In this document: positions 27,372 to 35,341 of the stretch, one piece after another
Numbering within the stretch: position 1 is the first letter of the stretch
Layout of the letters: every line of letters starts with the position of its first letter
From: Cellvibrionaceae bacterium
Lineage (GTDB): Bacteria; Pseudomonadota; Gammaproteobacteria; Pseudomonadales; Cellvibrionaceae
Length of the DNA stretch: 42,607 nt
Reading direction: 5' to 3'
Assembly (NCBI GenBank): GCA_025800365.1
Contig: JAOXRT010000028.1
Span: forward strand, 1-42,607
Notes under the pieces: generated by a model
The model's input: the letters and a program-made list of their open reading frames with translations, nothing else
Database searches by the model: none
Told to the model about the DNA's origin: nothing
Translations under genes and position numbers: made by a program

Positions 27372-27944
27372 ATGGCCCCAGCAACACATCAACCTAAAGC
27401 CACAAACTTCTCTTTTCGTGCTGCCCTCGTGGCAAGCGCCGTTTTTGTATTCGCCAGTACTGCTAGCCACGCACAAATTTATCGCTGGCAGGATGAATCC
27501 GGTAAGTTTCAATACAGCGATAAACCTAGGCCAGGGGCCACACTGATCAAGGAAGCTGATAAAAAGCCCAAGGCTGAAGGCCTCGTCTCTTCTGAAGATG
27601 TTTTGCTCGCACTACCTAATGACGTCGAGCCTCAAAAACCCGTCGACAACATCGAAACCGAGCAGCCAAAGCTAAAAGATGAAGAGACGGAAACGCCCCG
27701 TGCTGCCACTGCCCAACAAGCGAATACCGCCATTGAAAATGAACGAATGAGTGAGGACGATCAGGCTCGACTAAAGGAATTAAGTCGAAAACATCGACGC
27801 TGCGCTAGCAGTCGCACTCGAATGAGCAAGCTCGAAGCGCAGTATCAGCAGCGTAAGCTGGAAGGCGCACCTGAGCAAACTTTGGATTACTTACAGCGCT
27901 CTGTTGAACGGCAAAAAAAACTGGTCAGCCGCGATTGCAGCTAG
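27372..27944 (+). CDS. DUF4124-containing exported protein
   Basis: The 190-residue protein has a signal peptide (hydrophobic AALVASAVFVFASTASHA, cleaved near residue 34) followed at once by the DUF4124 motif QIYRWQDESGKFQYSDKPRPGA. The rest is charged, and the C-terminal third is predicted coiled coil (KLEAQYQQRKLEG and onwards) with two cysteines. DUF4124 proteins are small periplasmic proteins of unknown function, common in gammaproteobacteria. It stands alone and is convergent with the SulP gene. A further 240 nt upstream hold no gene. Confidence 0.8.
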   Translation: MAPATHQPKATNFSFRAALVASAVFVFASTASHAQIYRWQDESGKFQYSDKPRPGATLIKEADKKPKAEGLVSSEDVLLALPNDVEPQKPVDNIETEQPKLKDEETETPRAATAQQANTAIENERMSEDDQARLKELSRKHRRCASSRTRMSKLEAQYQQRKLEGAPEQTLDYLQRSVERQKKLVSRDCS

Positions 27945-28031
27945 TCATGCAATACTTCTTCTGAGACAAGTATTCGCTATTTCAAGCTGCTATTTTTTAA
28001 GCTGCTATATTTAAACTGCTAAGCAAACTAA

Positions 28032-28060
28032 CAGCACTGAGGCTTTTAAGCTCAGTGCTG
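28032..28060. terminator. Hairpin between convergent DUF4124 and SulP genes
   Basis: CAGCACTGAG pairs with CTCAGTGCTG in a perfect 10-bp stem. It lies between two converging genes and could stop transcription from both sides, although no strong T tract follows on either strand. Confidence 0.5.
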
Positions 28061-28088
28061 AAATAGTTAATAAGGAAGCTAAATCGAA

Positions 28089-29657
28089 TTACGCTAGTAC
28101 GTCAGTAGCGACTCGATAATTTGGATCTTCCAATACATTGACTTCGCACAAATCACCGGCATTTTTAAGCAGTTTACGACACTCAGGGCTCAAGTGGCGC
28201 AGGTGCAGAGTTTTGCCTTCTTTCTGATAGCGCAGAGCCAAAGCATCTAAAGCTTCAATACCCGAGTGATCACTGACACGGGAGCGCTTGAACTCAATAA
28301 CCACATGCTCCGGGTCATTCTTAGGGTCAAACAACTCACGGAAGTGACTGACAGAACCGAAAAACACTGGACCACGCAGATCATAGACCTTGTAGCCATT
28401 CTCATCGTTATAAGTATCTACCATGATGTGCTTGGCGTGTTTCCAAGCGAACACTAGAGCCGAAACAATCACCCCGATTACCACCGCAATCGCCAGATCG
28501 TAAACTACGGTAACACCAGATACCAAGATCAGAATAAAGGCATCAGACGGTGGGATCTTGCGCATAATGCGCAAAGAAGACCATTCGAAGGTACCCAGTA
28601 CCACCATAAACATAATGCCCACCAAAGCGGCTAGCGGGATCATTTCAATATACTTTGCGCCAAACAAAATAAAGGCCAACAGCACTAATGCGGCAGTAAT
28701 ACCTGACAGTCGACCACGACCGCCATTATTAATATTGATCATACTTTGACCAATCATGGCGCAGCCGCCCATGCCACCGAAAACACCATTTACGCTGTTG
28801 GCGATGCCTTGGCCCACACACTCACGGTTACCCTGACCACGAGTTTCGGTAATCTCGTCAATCAAGCTAAGGGTCAATAGCGATTCAATCAGGCCAATAG
28901 CGGCGATAATTCCTGCGTACGGCAGGATAATCCAAAGGGTTTCAAGGGTCATTGGTACCGCTGGAATGGCAAAGCTAGGCAACTCTCCTTTAAGGGTTGC
29001 AGTCGCTGCCTCATCGGCTGGCAGGCTATCACGCACAAAATCAATCACAGAGCGTGCTTCCAAGTCCAAGCCAATCACAATCAGTGTTACCGCGATAATA
29101 GCAACAAGACCGGCTGGTACTGCGGTGGTCAGTTTAGGCAAGAAGTGCACGATCGCCATGGTTAGTGCAATTAAGCCCACCATGATCATCAGGGCGTTAC
29201 CCTGCATCCACTCAAGGCCGTTGGCGCCCTGTACTTTAAATTGCCCTAATTGCGCCAAGAAGATCACAATCGCCAGGCCATTTACAAAGCCCAGCATCAC
29301 TGGGTGGGGCACCATGCGGATAAATTTACCGAGCTTAAACACACCCGCTAAAATCTGGATAATACCGGCCAGCAGCACTGCGGCAAATAAGTATTGCACG
29401 CCATGCTGAGCAACCAGAGAGACCATCACTACAGCCGTGGCCCCTGTGGCACCAGAGATCATGCCAGGGCGACCGCCAAATACTGCCGTTAGCAAACCCA
29501 TCATAAAGGCTGCGTATAGACCTACCATCGGCTCTACGCCTGCGACAAAGGCGAAGGCTACCGCTTCAGGCACCAACGCCAGTGCTACAGTGGTGCCGGA
29601 TAGAACATCGTTCTTAATATTGTATTGATTCGCCTTCTCGTGAATCAGATTAAACAT
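28089..29657 (-). CDS. SulP-family anion transporter with STAS domain
   Basis: SulP proteins move anions such as sulfate or bicarbonate across the inner membrane. The 522-residue protein starts with the family motif [21 protein letters not shown] (first membrane helices) and [16 protein letters not shown]. It has about 10-12 membrane segments up to residue 400 and a C-terminal cytoplasmic STAS domain (about 410-500, with [11 protein letters not shown] and [10 protein letters not shown]). Substrate cannot be told from sequence. A GAGG ribosome binding site lies 7 nt before the ATG. It has its own promoter in the gap after gloA. Confidence 0.88.
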   Translation of the reverse strand: MFNLIHEKANQYNIKNDVLSGTTVALALVPEAVAFAFVAGVEPMVGLYAAFMMGLLTAVFGGRPGMISGATGATAVVMVSLVAQHGVQYLFAAVLLAGIIQILAGVFKLGKFIRMVPHPVMLGFVNGLAIVIFLAQLGQFKVQGANGLEWMQGNALMIMVGLIALTMAIVHFLPKLTTAVPAGLVAIIAVTLIVIGLDLEARSVIDFVRDSLPADEAATATLKGELPSFAIPAVPMTLETLWIILPYAGIIAAIGLIESLLTLSLIDEITETRGQGNRECVGQGIANSVNGVFGGMGGCAMIGQSMININNGGRGRLSGITAALVLLAFILFGAKYIEMIPLAALVGIMFMVVLGTFEWSSLRIMRKIPPSDAFILILVSGVTVVYDLAIAVVIGVIVSALVFAWKHAKHIMVDTYNDENGYKVYDLRGPVFFGSVSHFRELFDPKNDPEHVVIEFKRSRVSDHSGIEALDALALRYQKEGKTLHLRHLSPECRKLLKNAGDLCEVNVLEDPNYRVATDVLA

Positions 29658-29789
29658 GTGAGCCTCGAAATCTATGGGTGCAGGGCCGGGGTGTCCAAAA
29701 ATGAGCCCTTCAACAAGGGTTTACATTAGAGGACAGCTATATGACCAAGGAATGTCATACAGCATAGCTTAGGTTAAAAAAGGTGCGGG

Positions 29790-29818
29790 ATTCTAACAGG
29801 TTTTGCGGGTGCAACCAA
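29790..29818 (-). promoter_or_regulatory. Probable sigma-70 promoter of the SulP gene
   Basis: On the minus strand TTGGTT (29818-29813) and TAGAAT (29795-29790) are 17 bp apart. The -10 matches five of six consensus bases and the -35 three. The leader to the SulP ATG is about 130 nt. The remaining gap up to 29950 shows no gene. Confidence 0.45.
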
Positions 29819-29950
29819 TGTGCGAGCTGATACCGCATAGCGCCGGAACTCATTAATTCGAGCGCGAACGGGACCTATAAAAGGGAATAAGGTATTGTTT
29901 AGCCGTTCCACAAGGCCAACTTTATAATCAGACCTCAATCAGCCAAGCGA

Positions 29951-30343
29951 CTACTGCAGCCCGCGTTTACCCAATAGTTGAATGGCATAGCCGTCTGGGT
30001 CTTGGCAAAAGGCCAAAATAGAGGTACCTGCGGTCATGGGGCCAGCTTCTCGAGTGATATCACCACCTGCAGCGCGGATCTGCTCACAGGCATCGTAGAC
30101 ATCGTCCACCTCAATAGCGATATGACCATAGGCATTGCCATGATCGTAGTTGGCCTCGCTCCAGTTATAGGTGAGCTCTAAAACGGTGTTATCAGATTCG
30201 TCACCATAGCCCAGAAAAGCCAGAGTGAACTCCCCTTCAGGGTACTCCTGCAGGCGCAGCAACTGCATATTCATGACTTTGGTATAGAATGCTATCGAAC
30301 GCTCAAGATTGGCAACTCGCAGCATAGTGTGCATCAAACGCAT
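29951..30343 (-). CDS. gloA: Lactoylglutathione lyase (glyoxalase I) with altered metal ligand
   Basis: Glyoxalase I isomerises the methylglyoxal-glutathione hemithioacetal to S-lactoylglutathione. The ATG at 30343 gives 130 residues beginning MRLMHTMLRV, the standard GloA start; an upstream ATG at 30376 adds 11 atypical residues. Metal ligands H5, E56 (VLELTYNW) and H74 (YGHIAIEV) are in place, at the same numbers as in Escherichia coli GloA. The fourth ligand and catalytic base, E122, is a glutamine (CAA codon) in DPDGYAIQLL. That position is glutamate in the homologues I know, so activity may be reduced or changed. The overall GloA assignment is clear. Confidence 0.85.
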   Translation of the reverse strand: MRLMHTMLRVANLERSIAFYTKVMNMQLLRLQEYPEGEFTLAFLGYGDESDNTVLELTYNWSEANYDHGNAYGHIAIEVDDVYDACEQIRAAGGDITREAGPMTAGTSILAFCQDPDGYAIQLLGKRGLQ

Positions 30344-30819
30344 AGTCCGCTTCTCGTAACAGATCTTCTTTGTCATTTTATCGGCCCAGTTACTTTGCCA
30401 ACTCTTTAACTGGGAGGCCGACTATGCGCCAGAGTTTTTGGCAGGTCAAGAGGCTTTCAATCAAAACTAGGGCAACTCTGAATAATGCAGATTAGGTCAG
30501 GCTTCACGTCAATGTCGTAATCGAGGCGCTTCTTTGAAGGCAGGCTGGTCGCCTGTCGAAAAGGAGCAACGAAGAGTACGAGATTGACGTGAAGACCCGC
30601 AGGGCGGTCCCTGAAGCGCTCATCTACGTTGTTGCGCTTCTTGCCAAGGGCTACGGCCATTGCCGGCGAAGCGCGCCTAGTAGCTAAGCGCTTCAGGGCT
30701 CCGCTGAGCAAACCTGCATTATTCAGAGGTGCCCTATATTCCGATCAAAAAAGCACTCTTGAGCTATAAACTCCAGTTAATTTGTCTGAAAAAACAATCA
30801 GTAAAATGAATAGAACTGA
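30344..30819. other. Gene-free region around the MITE-like element
   Basis: Between gloA and the His-rich gene there are 476 nt. The 269-bp inverted-repeat element fills the middle. The left flank (30344-30467) holds the gloA leader; the right flank (30737-30819) is A/T-rich without a recognisable signal. Confidence 0.6.
30468..30736. mobile_element. MITE-like element with 23-bp terminal inverted repeats
   Basis: The ends (30468-30490 and 30714-30736) are inverted repeats matching at 22 of 23 bases, and similarity continues imperfectly inward. They begin TAGGGCA or TAGGGCAC, so a TA target duplication is possible. Inside are further inverted pairs: CTTCACGTCAAT (30502-30513) with ATTGACGTGAAG (30583-30594), and CCCTGAAGCGCT (30609-30620) with AGCGCTTCAGGG (30687-30698). 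At 269 bp with no transposase, it is probably non-autonomous. The 84-codon reading frame across it is not a gene. Confidence 0.75.
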
Positions 30820-31314
30820 TCAAAAACCCAGTACAACCTTAAACTTTGGTTTTTTCTGTTTGCCATAGTGCTTGGGGCGATAATAATGCGTCACGCTATA
30901 ACTACCATTGCCGTAACTTATATAAGCTGGTTGATGATTCCCGTAGCTACCTTGGCGCTGCTGACAATAGCGATGATCAGACGAATGGTAATGCTGTCCC
31001 TCATGCCAATGACCTTGGTGGTAGCCGCTGTAATGGCGATGATAATGCTTGTTCTTGTAATGCCTAACTTTATTACCATGGTGCTTGTGCTTACTGAGTT
31101 TTATAGCCGTATGCTTAATGGTAGGAGCCGCATAATATAATTTTTTACTATTGTGCTTGTTTTTGTGGGTCTTGTTATAACTGTTGTTATAAACGTGGCT
31201 ATGTGAGTCGCTATGAGAGTGACCATAAGAATTATAAGTTTCATGAGCAAGGCCATGACTGCCGTAACTCAATAACAATGTAACGCCAAACAGTGATGCG
31301 ATTAGACGGTGCAT
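30820..31314 (-). CDS. Histidine-rich exported protein
   Basis: The 164-residue protein starts with a signal peptide (LIASLFGVTLLLSYGSHGLA) and then is dominated by His, Tyr, Lys, Ser and Asn. About 26 residues are histidine, with clusters such as GHSHSDSHSHV, KHKHHG, and HYHRHYSGYHQGHWHEG. There is one cysteine in the mature part. This composition suggests binding of metal ions such as zinc, copper or nickel in the periplasm or outside the cell, but no named family is recognised. It lies between two different miniature inverted-repeat elements in an otherwise small-gene region. The reading frame is long and begins with a normal signal, supporting a real gene. Confidence 0.65.
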   Translation of the reverse strand: MHRLIASLFGVTLLLSYGSHGLAHETYNSYGHSHSDSHSHVYNNSYNKTHKNKHNSKKLYYAAPTIKHTAIKLSKHKHHGNKVRHYKNKHYHRHYSGYHQGHWHEGQHYHSSDHRYCQQRQGSYGNHQPAYISYGNGSYSVTHYYRPKHYGKQKKPKFKVVLGF

Positions 31315-31403
31315 AAAAGCCTCCTGAGACTAGCCCTAAACGATACCACTTGAAAGCTACAGCAGAAACATGAACTTGACCTTAAGCAATCGCTCATCGC
31401 AGA

Positions 31404-31495
31404 CTAGCAGTCTGTTGAAAAACGTTTTCGAGGCAGTCAGAGCTTGTTTTTAACAACGCAATGGCAACGTAGGTAGTTTTTCAACAGCCTGCTAG
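31404..31495. mobile_element. Miniature inverted-repeat element, 92 bp
   Basis: Arms at 31404-31423 (CTAGCAGTCTGTTGAAAAAC) and 31476-31495 are inverted repeats matching at 19 of 20 bases. The CTAG at each outer edge may be a target duplication around an 84-bp element with ends beginning CAGTCTG or CAGGCTG. Ends like these occur on some insertion sequences. No transposase is encoded. It lies 31 nt before the VOC gene start and 90 nt upstream of the His-rich gene start. Confidence 0.65.
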
Positions 31496-31525
31496 GACGT
31501 AAATAACGATGCCAGGGCTAGACAT

Positions 31526-31912
31526 ATGGTCTTACCGATTGATACGCCACGTCTGAGCGCCTACTTTTTTGTAGAAAACGCCAGCGACTTTATTGATTTT
31601 ATGTACAGTGCTTTTGGAGCTGAAGAACTCGGTAGAGAGTGCAGCAATGGGCGCCTGTTAAATGCCCAGTTGCGTATTATCGACTGCACCTTTATGGTGA
31701 GCGAGGCTGCAGAAATAGGCCCTCTGCAAAGCAGCCATTATTTATATGTAGATGATGTCGACCAAGTTCTCAAAAGCGCATGCCAGGCAGGCGCCGAATG
31801 TTTGTTTGAGGCCCAAGATATGCCCTATGGTGATAGGCAAGCGGGTGTAAAGGATCCTTTTGGTAATTATTGGTGGATATCAAAACGGCTGAGTGATGAG
31901 CCTTACTACTAA
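31526..31912 (+). CDS. VOC-family (PhnB/glyoxalase-like) protein
   Basis: The 128-residue protein has the vicinal-oxygen-chelate fold signature of the PhnB-like group: TPRLSAYFFVENASDFIDFMYSAFGAEE at the start, central strands with LLNAQLRIIDCTFMVSE, and the end motif GVKDPFGNYWWISK. Its length is usual for a single-module VOC protein. The substrate is unknown; such proteins include resistance factors and orphan dioxygenase-like enzymes. An AGGG ribosome binding site lies 9 nt upstream. It is followed by two GNAT genes on the same strand. Confidence 0.78.
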   Translation: MVLPIDTPRLSAYFFVENASDFIDFMYSAFGAEELGRECSNGRLLNAQLRIIDCTFMVSEAAEIGPLQSSHYLYVDDVDQVLKSACQAGAECLFEAQDMPYGDRQAGVKDPFGNYWWISKRLSDEPYY

Positions 31913-31990
31913 ACAGCAAAACGAAAAACACTGGAGCTCTAAGCTTCAAGATCCATAGCCAGAAATACACCCAACATACAAAAGGGATTA

Positions 31991-32539
31991 GTGAATATAA
32001 TGATAGAGCTGCCTAGTTTACCAATGGCAACCGAACGCTTAACAATACGTCAAGCAACTCTTGATGATGCCCCGTTTTTTCTAGAACTAATGACCTCTAA
32101 AGGCTGGCTTGAAAATATTGGCGATCGAGGAATTTACCAGTTAAGTGATGCCCAAGCCCATATACAGAATAATGTGCATAAATCTTATCTCGAAAACGGT
32201 TTTGGCATGTATGTCGTATGTGATAGCAACAATAAAGCCATTGGTAGTGTCGGCTTTATTGACCGCCCTACTCTTGAACATGTTGATATAGGCTATGCCT
32301 TTCTAGCCGATGCAGGCGGCAAAGGCTATGCTATTGAAGCCTGCCGCGCTATTTATCAATATGGTGTAGAGCAATTGAAGATCCAACCTATTGTTGCCAT
32401 CACATCCCCCCACAATGTTCGCTCTGGAAATATACTGCTTAAACTGGGATTTCAACGCAGCGATGATATTTGCCTTTCCGATAGCGGCGAAACCGTGCAT
32501 TATTATATTGACCCGCAACACCCTTTGTTTAAACACTAA
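31991..32539 (+). CDS. GNAT N-acetyltransferase (RimJ/RimL-like)
   Basis: The 182-residue protein matches the RimJ/L subgroup of GNAT acetyltransferases: TERLTIRQATLDDAPFFLELM at the N-terminus, the acetyl-CoA motif region IGYAFLADAGGKGYAIEA, and NVRSGNILLKLGFQ near the end. It starts at GTG 31991, spaced 4 nt from AAAGGG; an ATG three codons later is also possible. Targets of this subgroup include ribosomal protein N-termini and small molecules. The substrate here is unknown. It precedes another GNAT gene by 11 nt. Confidence 0.82.
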   Translation: MNIMIELPSLPMATERLTIRQATLDDAPFFLELMTSKGWLENIGDRGIYQLSDAQAHIQNNVHKSYLENGFGMYVVCDSNNKAIGSVGFIDRPTLEHVDIGYAFLADAGGKGYAIEACRAIYQYGVEQLKIQPIVAITSPHNVRSGNILLKLGFQRSDDICLSDSGETVHYYIDPQHPLFKH

Positions 32540-32550
32540 GTCAAAAGCAT

Positions 32551-33042
32551 ATGCCAAAGAATTTTAACCCTACGCAATTGCCCCATGCTCATATGAGCGC
32601 CATCAACAATGTTGAAGTGCCCCATGTGAATCATCTTGAGCAAAACGAGTTCCAACAATTACTGCAACAGGCGGATTATTGCGATTGTATCTTTGATGAT
32701 GACGATGAAATTTTTGGCTTTCTGATTGGCTTTCAAAAAGATAACACAGAATATCAGAGTTTTAACTTTCAGTGGTTACAACAACATTGCGATAATTTTC
32801 TCTATGTTGATCGCATTATTGTGGCACCTTGGGCCCGTAGCCAAGGTATAGGGAAACGTTTATACGACAATGCCTCGCAATGGTGTAAGCAGCAGGGAAT
32901 TGATAATGTGGTTTGTGAAGTAAACCATTCTCCGCCAAACCCTAACTCTCACTTGTTTCATAAGGCCCTGGGTTTTTCTGCGCTAGAAAATGTGAAGCAT
33001 CCAGAAGGGAAAACAGTGACCATGTACCAATGGTCACTGTAA
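32551..33042 (+). CDS. GNAT N-acetyltransferase, ending within a terminator hairpin
   Basis: The 163-residue protein has the GNAT acetyl-CoA-binding motif VAPWARSQGIGKRLYD and a C-terminal NPNSHLFHKALGF segment. The N-terminal half is less conserved and the substrate unknown. It is only 11 nt after the preceding GNAT gene, so they form a pair. It is convergent with the diheme cytochrome gene at 8 nt distance, and its last nine codons contain a perfect 11-bp inverted repeat that acts as a terminator signal for the opposite strand. Confidence 0.8.
   Translation: MPKNFNPTQLPHAHMSAINNVEVPHVNHLEQNEFQQLLQQADYCDCIFDDDDEIFGFLIGFQKDNTEYQSFNFQWLQQHCDNFLYVDRIIVAPWARSQGIGKRLYDNASQWCKQQGIDNVVCEVNHSPPNPNSHLFHKALGFSALENVKHPEGKTVTMYQWSL
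33008..33040 (-). terminator. Terminator of the amine dehydrogenase operon, inside the convergent GNAT gene
   Basis: ACAGTGACCAT (33013-33023) pairs perfectly with ATGGTCACTGT (33030-33040) around a 6-nt loop. Read on the minus strand the stem is followed by TTT, so it can end transcription coming from the cytochrome gene. The whole stem lies in the coding sequence of the opposing acetyltransferase. Confidence 0.7.
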
Positions 33043-33050
33043 TTGCGAAG

Positions 33051-33608
33051 TTACTGTAAGGAATAATACTCAGCAACCTGCTTGCTTTGCTCGTCGTTAA
33101 GCTCTCCCGCAATCACTTCCATAATTGGGTGTTTGCGTTGACCACTGCGAAAATCACGAAGCTGTTTCAAAAGATAGCCAGCTTTTTGACCGGCAAGGTT
33201 AGGCCACAACTGGTTAACAGTTATGCCTTGCATGCCATGACAGGACACACAACGAGCTCGAACATGAGCACCCGGCAACTCTTTTTTAGAGCCGATTGCT
33301 TTTGCACGCTTTTTAGAAGAAAAGTGTTTTGCCAAAGCATCAATTTGTTCGTCGCTCAAAGCTTGTACAAAAGGCATCATCGTCGGCACGATACGCTCAC
33401 CATCACGAATCGCTCGAACTTTACTGGCGATATAGCCAGCCTTTTGACCCGCTAAATTTGGCCAAAGATCATTACTGGATCGACCGTCAACACCATGACA
33501 AGAACTGCACTGCTGGACCTGCGCCGTAATATCCACCGCCGACACATTCACACTCAGAAACAAGGCAGCCAAAGAAAGTGCTGCACGCTTACACACGGAA
33601 GAAATCAT
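33051..33608 (-). CDS. Diheme cytochrome c (c4-like)
   Basis: The 185-residue protein has a signal peptide (ALSLAALFLSVNVSA) and two heme c sites, CSSCH (34-38) and CVSCH (120-124). The two halves repeat LWPNLAGQKAGY, showing a duplicated class I cytochrome as in cytochrome c4. It is the last gene of the TTQ amine dehydrogenase operon, 39 nt after a monoheme cytochrome gene. It probably carries electrons towards the terminal oxidase. It is not MauG: it is far shorter and of another family. Position in the operon supports a role in amine oxidation. Confidence 0.88.
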   Translation of the reverse strand: MISSVCKRAALSLAALFLSVNVSAVDITAQVQQCSSCHGVDGRSSNDLWPNLAGQKAGYIASKVRAIRDGERIVPTMMPFVQALSDEQIDALAKHFSSKKRAKAIGSKKELPGAHVRARCVSCHGMQGITVNQLWPNLAGQKAGYLLKQLRDFRSGQRKHPIMEVIAGELNDEQSKQVAEYYSLQ

Positions 33609-33647
33609 AATTGTTTACTCTTTTCGCCGTTGCCGATAAACGACATC

Positions 33648-34136
33648 TTATTTTAATGGTTGTTCAGGCAGTTCTGTAATGATGCCTTTGGCTAGCATAT
33701 CTTTCAGCAATTGCTTTCTAAACTCGAAGGCCTCGAATAAGGGTTCTTGTCGCAGTTTTGCTACTTCAGCGACAGTATAAGGCTTAAAGTTCTTCGGCAA
33801 GGTTTCGCCAGAGATATTCAAGGCAATCCAATTCAAAACTTCAGTCAGCTGCTCATCATCCAAGGCGGCATTGGCCGAACCTGGAACTTGCACTAGGTAA
33901 TCGCGACCAGCTTGGAACTTTAGAAAGTTACCCACAAAATTGTTCATATGAGGAACCGCTTTGCGTCCCTCACCTGCAGGGCCATGACAGCCTCGGCAAA
34001 ACATTTTGTAGTTAAACTCGGCGCGCTTTTCACGTTGCTCTACACTTAAATCGGCAGCCTTCACTTGGCCAGTTCCTAAGAAACTGGCCACTAAGACTAG
34101 CGACAAAGCAAAAGCAGTTGTTAGGCTATTGCTCAT
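33648..34136 (-). CDS. Monoheme cytochrome c next to the amine dehydrogenase
   Basis: The 162-residue protein has a signal peptide (AFALSLVLVASFLGTGQVKA) and a single heme motif CRGCH at residues 47-51, with methionines downstream that could be axial ligands. It lies 17 nt after aauA. A c-type cytochrome gene follows aauA in the Alcaligenes faecalis aralkylamine dehydrogenase cluster as I recall it. It is a candidate electron acceptor for the quinoprotein, or a link to the diheme cytochrome. Which of the two cytochromes is the direct partner cannot be told. Confidence 0.83.
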   Translation of the reverse strand: MSNSLTTAFALSLVLVASFLGTGQVKAADLSVEQREKRAEFNYKMFCRGCHGPAGEGRKAVPHMNNFVGNFLKFQAGRDYLVQVPGSANAALDDEQLTEVLNWIALNISGETLPKNFKPYTVAEVAKLRQEPLFEAFEFRKQLLKDMLAKGIITELPEQPLK

Positions 34137-34153
34137 GGTCTTAACTCCAAGCC

Positions 34154-34693
34154 TTATTGCTCAAAGGCCAAGCCCACAACAATCGCCGTCGAGCAGTGAT
34201 AGACCGAGCTATTTGCACCCAAGCACCAGTTAACATCGTTGGATTTATCGGCGCGATACAGCGGGCGATCGCCTTCATCACGTTGACACAAACAACTGCC
34301 ACATTGAGTAGTACCACAGCAATCGTTATAAGAGATAACGTAATTGCGACCATCTACAGGATTGCGACAAGTGCCGATCCAAGTAATCGGTGACATTTCT
34401 GTACCCGGTGGGCAAGTGTTATAGGTACCGCCACAACACTCACACAAGAAACCATCGACTGCACAGTAACGCCAGTAATCACAGCTTGCTGGGTCACCAG
34501 CCTCACTGTCCTGGGGCAGGCGATTATCCTGTGGAAGTTTTTGGCCGCCATCAGCAGCGCGTGCTACCGGCAAAAGTGGAATGCTGCCCGCACCAACCAA
34601 TGCAGCACCTAAACCTCGAATAAAGCCGCGTCGAGAGCCCTTTTGAGCTGCACCGCGAGCCGTTTTTTCAAATAACTTATCGAACAGGGACAT
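34154..34693 (-). CDS. aauA: Aralkylamine dehydrogenase light chain (TTQ subunit)
   Basis: This subunit carries the tryptophan tryptophylquinone cofactor made from two of its own tryptophans. The 179-residue precursor has a twin-arginine signal (SRRGFIRGLGAAL), as expected for export after folding, and about 14 cysteines for the dense disulfide core (CDYWRYCAVDGFLCECC). W105 (SPITWIGTC) and W156 (NDVNWCLGA) align with the TTQ tryptophans, and D124 (SYNDCCG) with the catalytic base; these are offset by four from the Alcaligenes faecalis enzyme numbers as I know them. S168 replaces the nearby threonine. It closely resembles both aralkylamine and methylamine dehydrogenase light chains; the heavy chain favours the former. 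Confidence 0.88.
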   Translation of the reverse strand: MSLFDKLFEKTARGAAQKGSRRGFIRGLGAALVGAGSIPLLPVARAADGGQKLPQDNRLPQDSEAGDPASCDYWRYCAVDGFLCECCGGTYNTCPPGTEMSPITWIGTCRNPVDGRNYVISYNDCCGTTQCGSCLCQRDEGDRPLYRADKSNDVNWCLGANSSVYHCSTAIVVGLAFEQ

Positions 34694-34756
34694 GGATCAG
34701 GCCTCTTCTTTGTTTTGTTCTTAGCACTTTTCTTTGCTTTAGGTCTTACAGAGCGC

Positions 34757-35341
34757 TTAGCGCCCTGCCATATATTCTTGTATAGAAGCCACTTCACGTT
34801 CTTTGGCTTCAAATAAACTATCTAGATGCTCACGAGAATTCACAATACCCAAAGAAGCAACATTACCCTGCTCATCAATTAAGACCGCATAAGGAAGCTT
34901 TGCGACACCGTAGGTCTTGCCCAAGAGCTCAGAAACGATATAGGGAAAACCTCCCAAATCCTGCGCTTTTGCAAAAGCTTGGTGATCGTGCTGCTTACCA
35001 TCACTGGCCAACACCAAATCCAACCACTTAGATTCTGCCGCCGCCGCAGAGCGCAAGGCAGGCAAAAGCGTTTTACAAATTGGGCAATCTGGAGAGACCC
35101 AAAAAATCAGCTGGGACTTATCGCGTTGACCACCAATATTCACCATTTGATTGGCCAAGGCTTGCAAAGATAACTCTGGGGCCTTTTGCCCAACTTCAAG
35201 TTTCTGGTTCATTGCTAAGGCGCCTGCTGGAGCGACACGCTCATACAAAACACCGATTTGACGAATCAAGGCATAATTAATAATCGCCATTACGATCAGA
35301 CCGATCCAAAGGGCAACATTTGATACGACGAGAAATTCCAT
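34757..35341 (-). CDS. mauD: MauD-like thiol-disulfide protein for TTQ dehydrogenase maturation
   Basis: The 194-residue protein has one N-terminal membrane anchor (residues about 5-28) and a thioredoxin-like domain with the CxxC motif in SPDCPICKTLLPALRS. MauD is required for correct disulfide formation in the cysteine-rich light chain of methylamine dehydrogenase. It lies between mauE and aauA, in the order B-E-D-A typical of such operons. Its ATG overlaps the mauE stop (TAATG), so they are translationally coupled. Confidence 0.9.
   Translation of the reverse strand: MEFLVVSNVALWIGLIVMAIINYALIRQIGVLYERVAPAGALAMNQKLEVGQKAPELSLQALANQMVNIGGQRDKSQLIFWVSPDCPICKTLLPALRSAAAAESKWLDLVLASDGKQHDHQAFAKAQDLGGFPYIVSELLGKTYGVAKLPYAVLIDEQGNVASLGIVNSREHLDSLFEAKEREVASIQEYMAGR

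Noticed and set aside
30457-30711. 84-codon minus-strand reading frame
   Set aside because: It lies almost wholly within the 269-bp inverted-repeat element and its sequence is explained by that element's repeats.
33051-33608. Diheme cytochrome as a possible MauG
   Set aside because: At 185 residues with duplicated c4-type halves it does not resemble MauG, which is about twice as long and belongs to the diheme peroxidase family.
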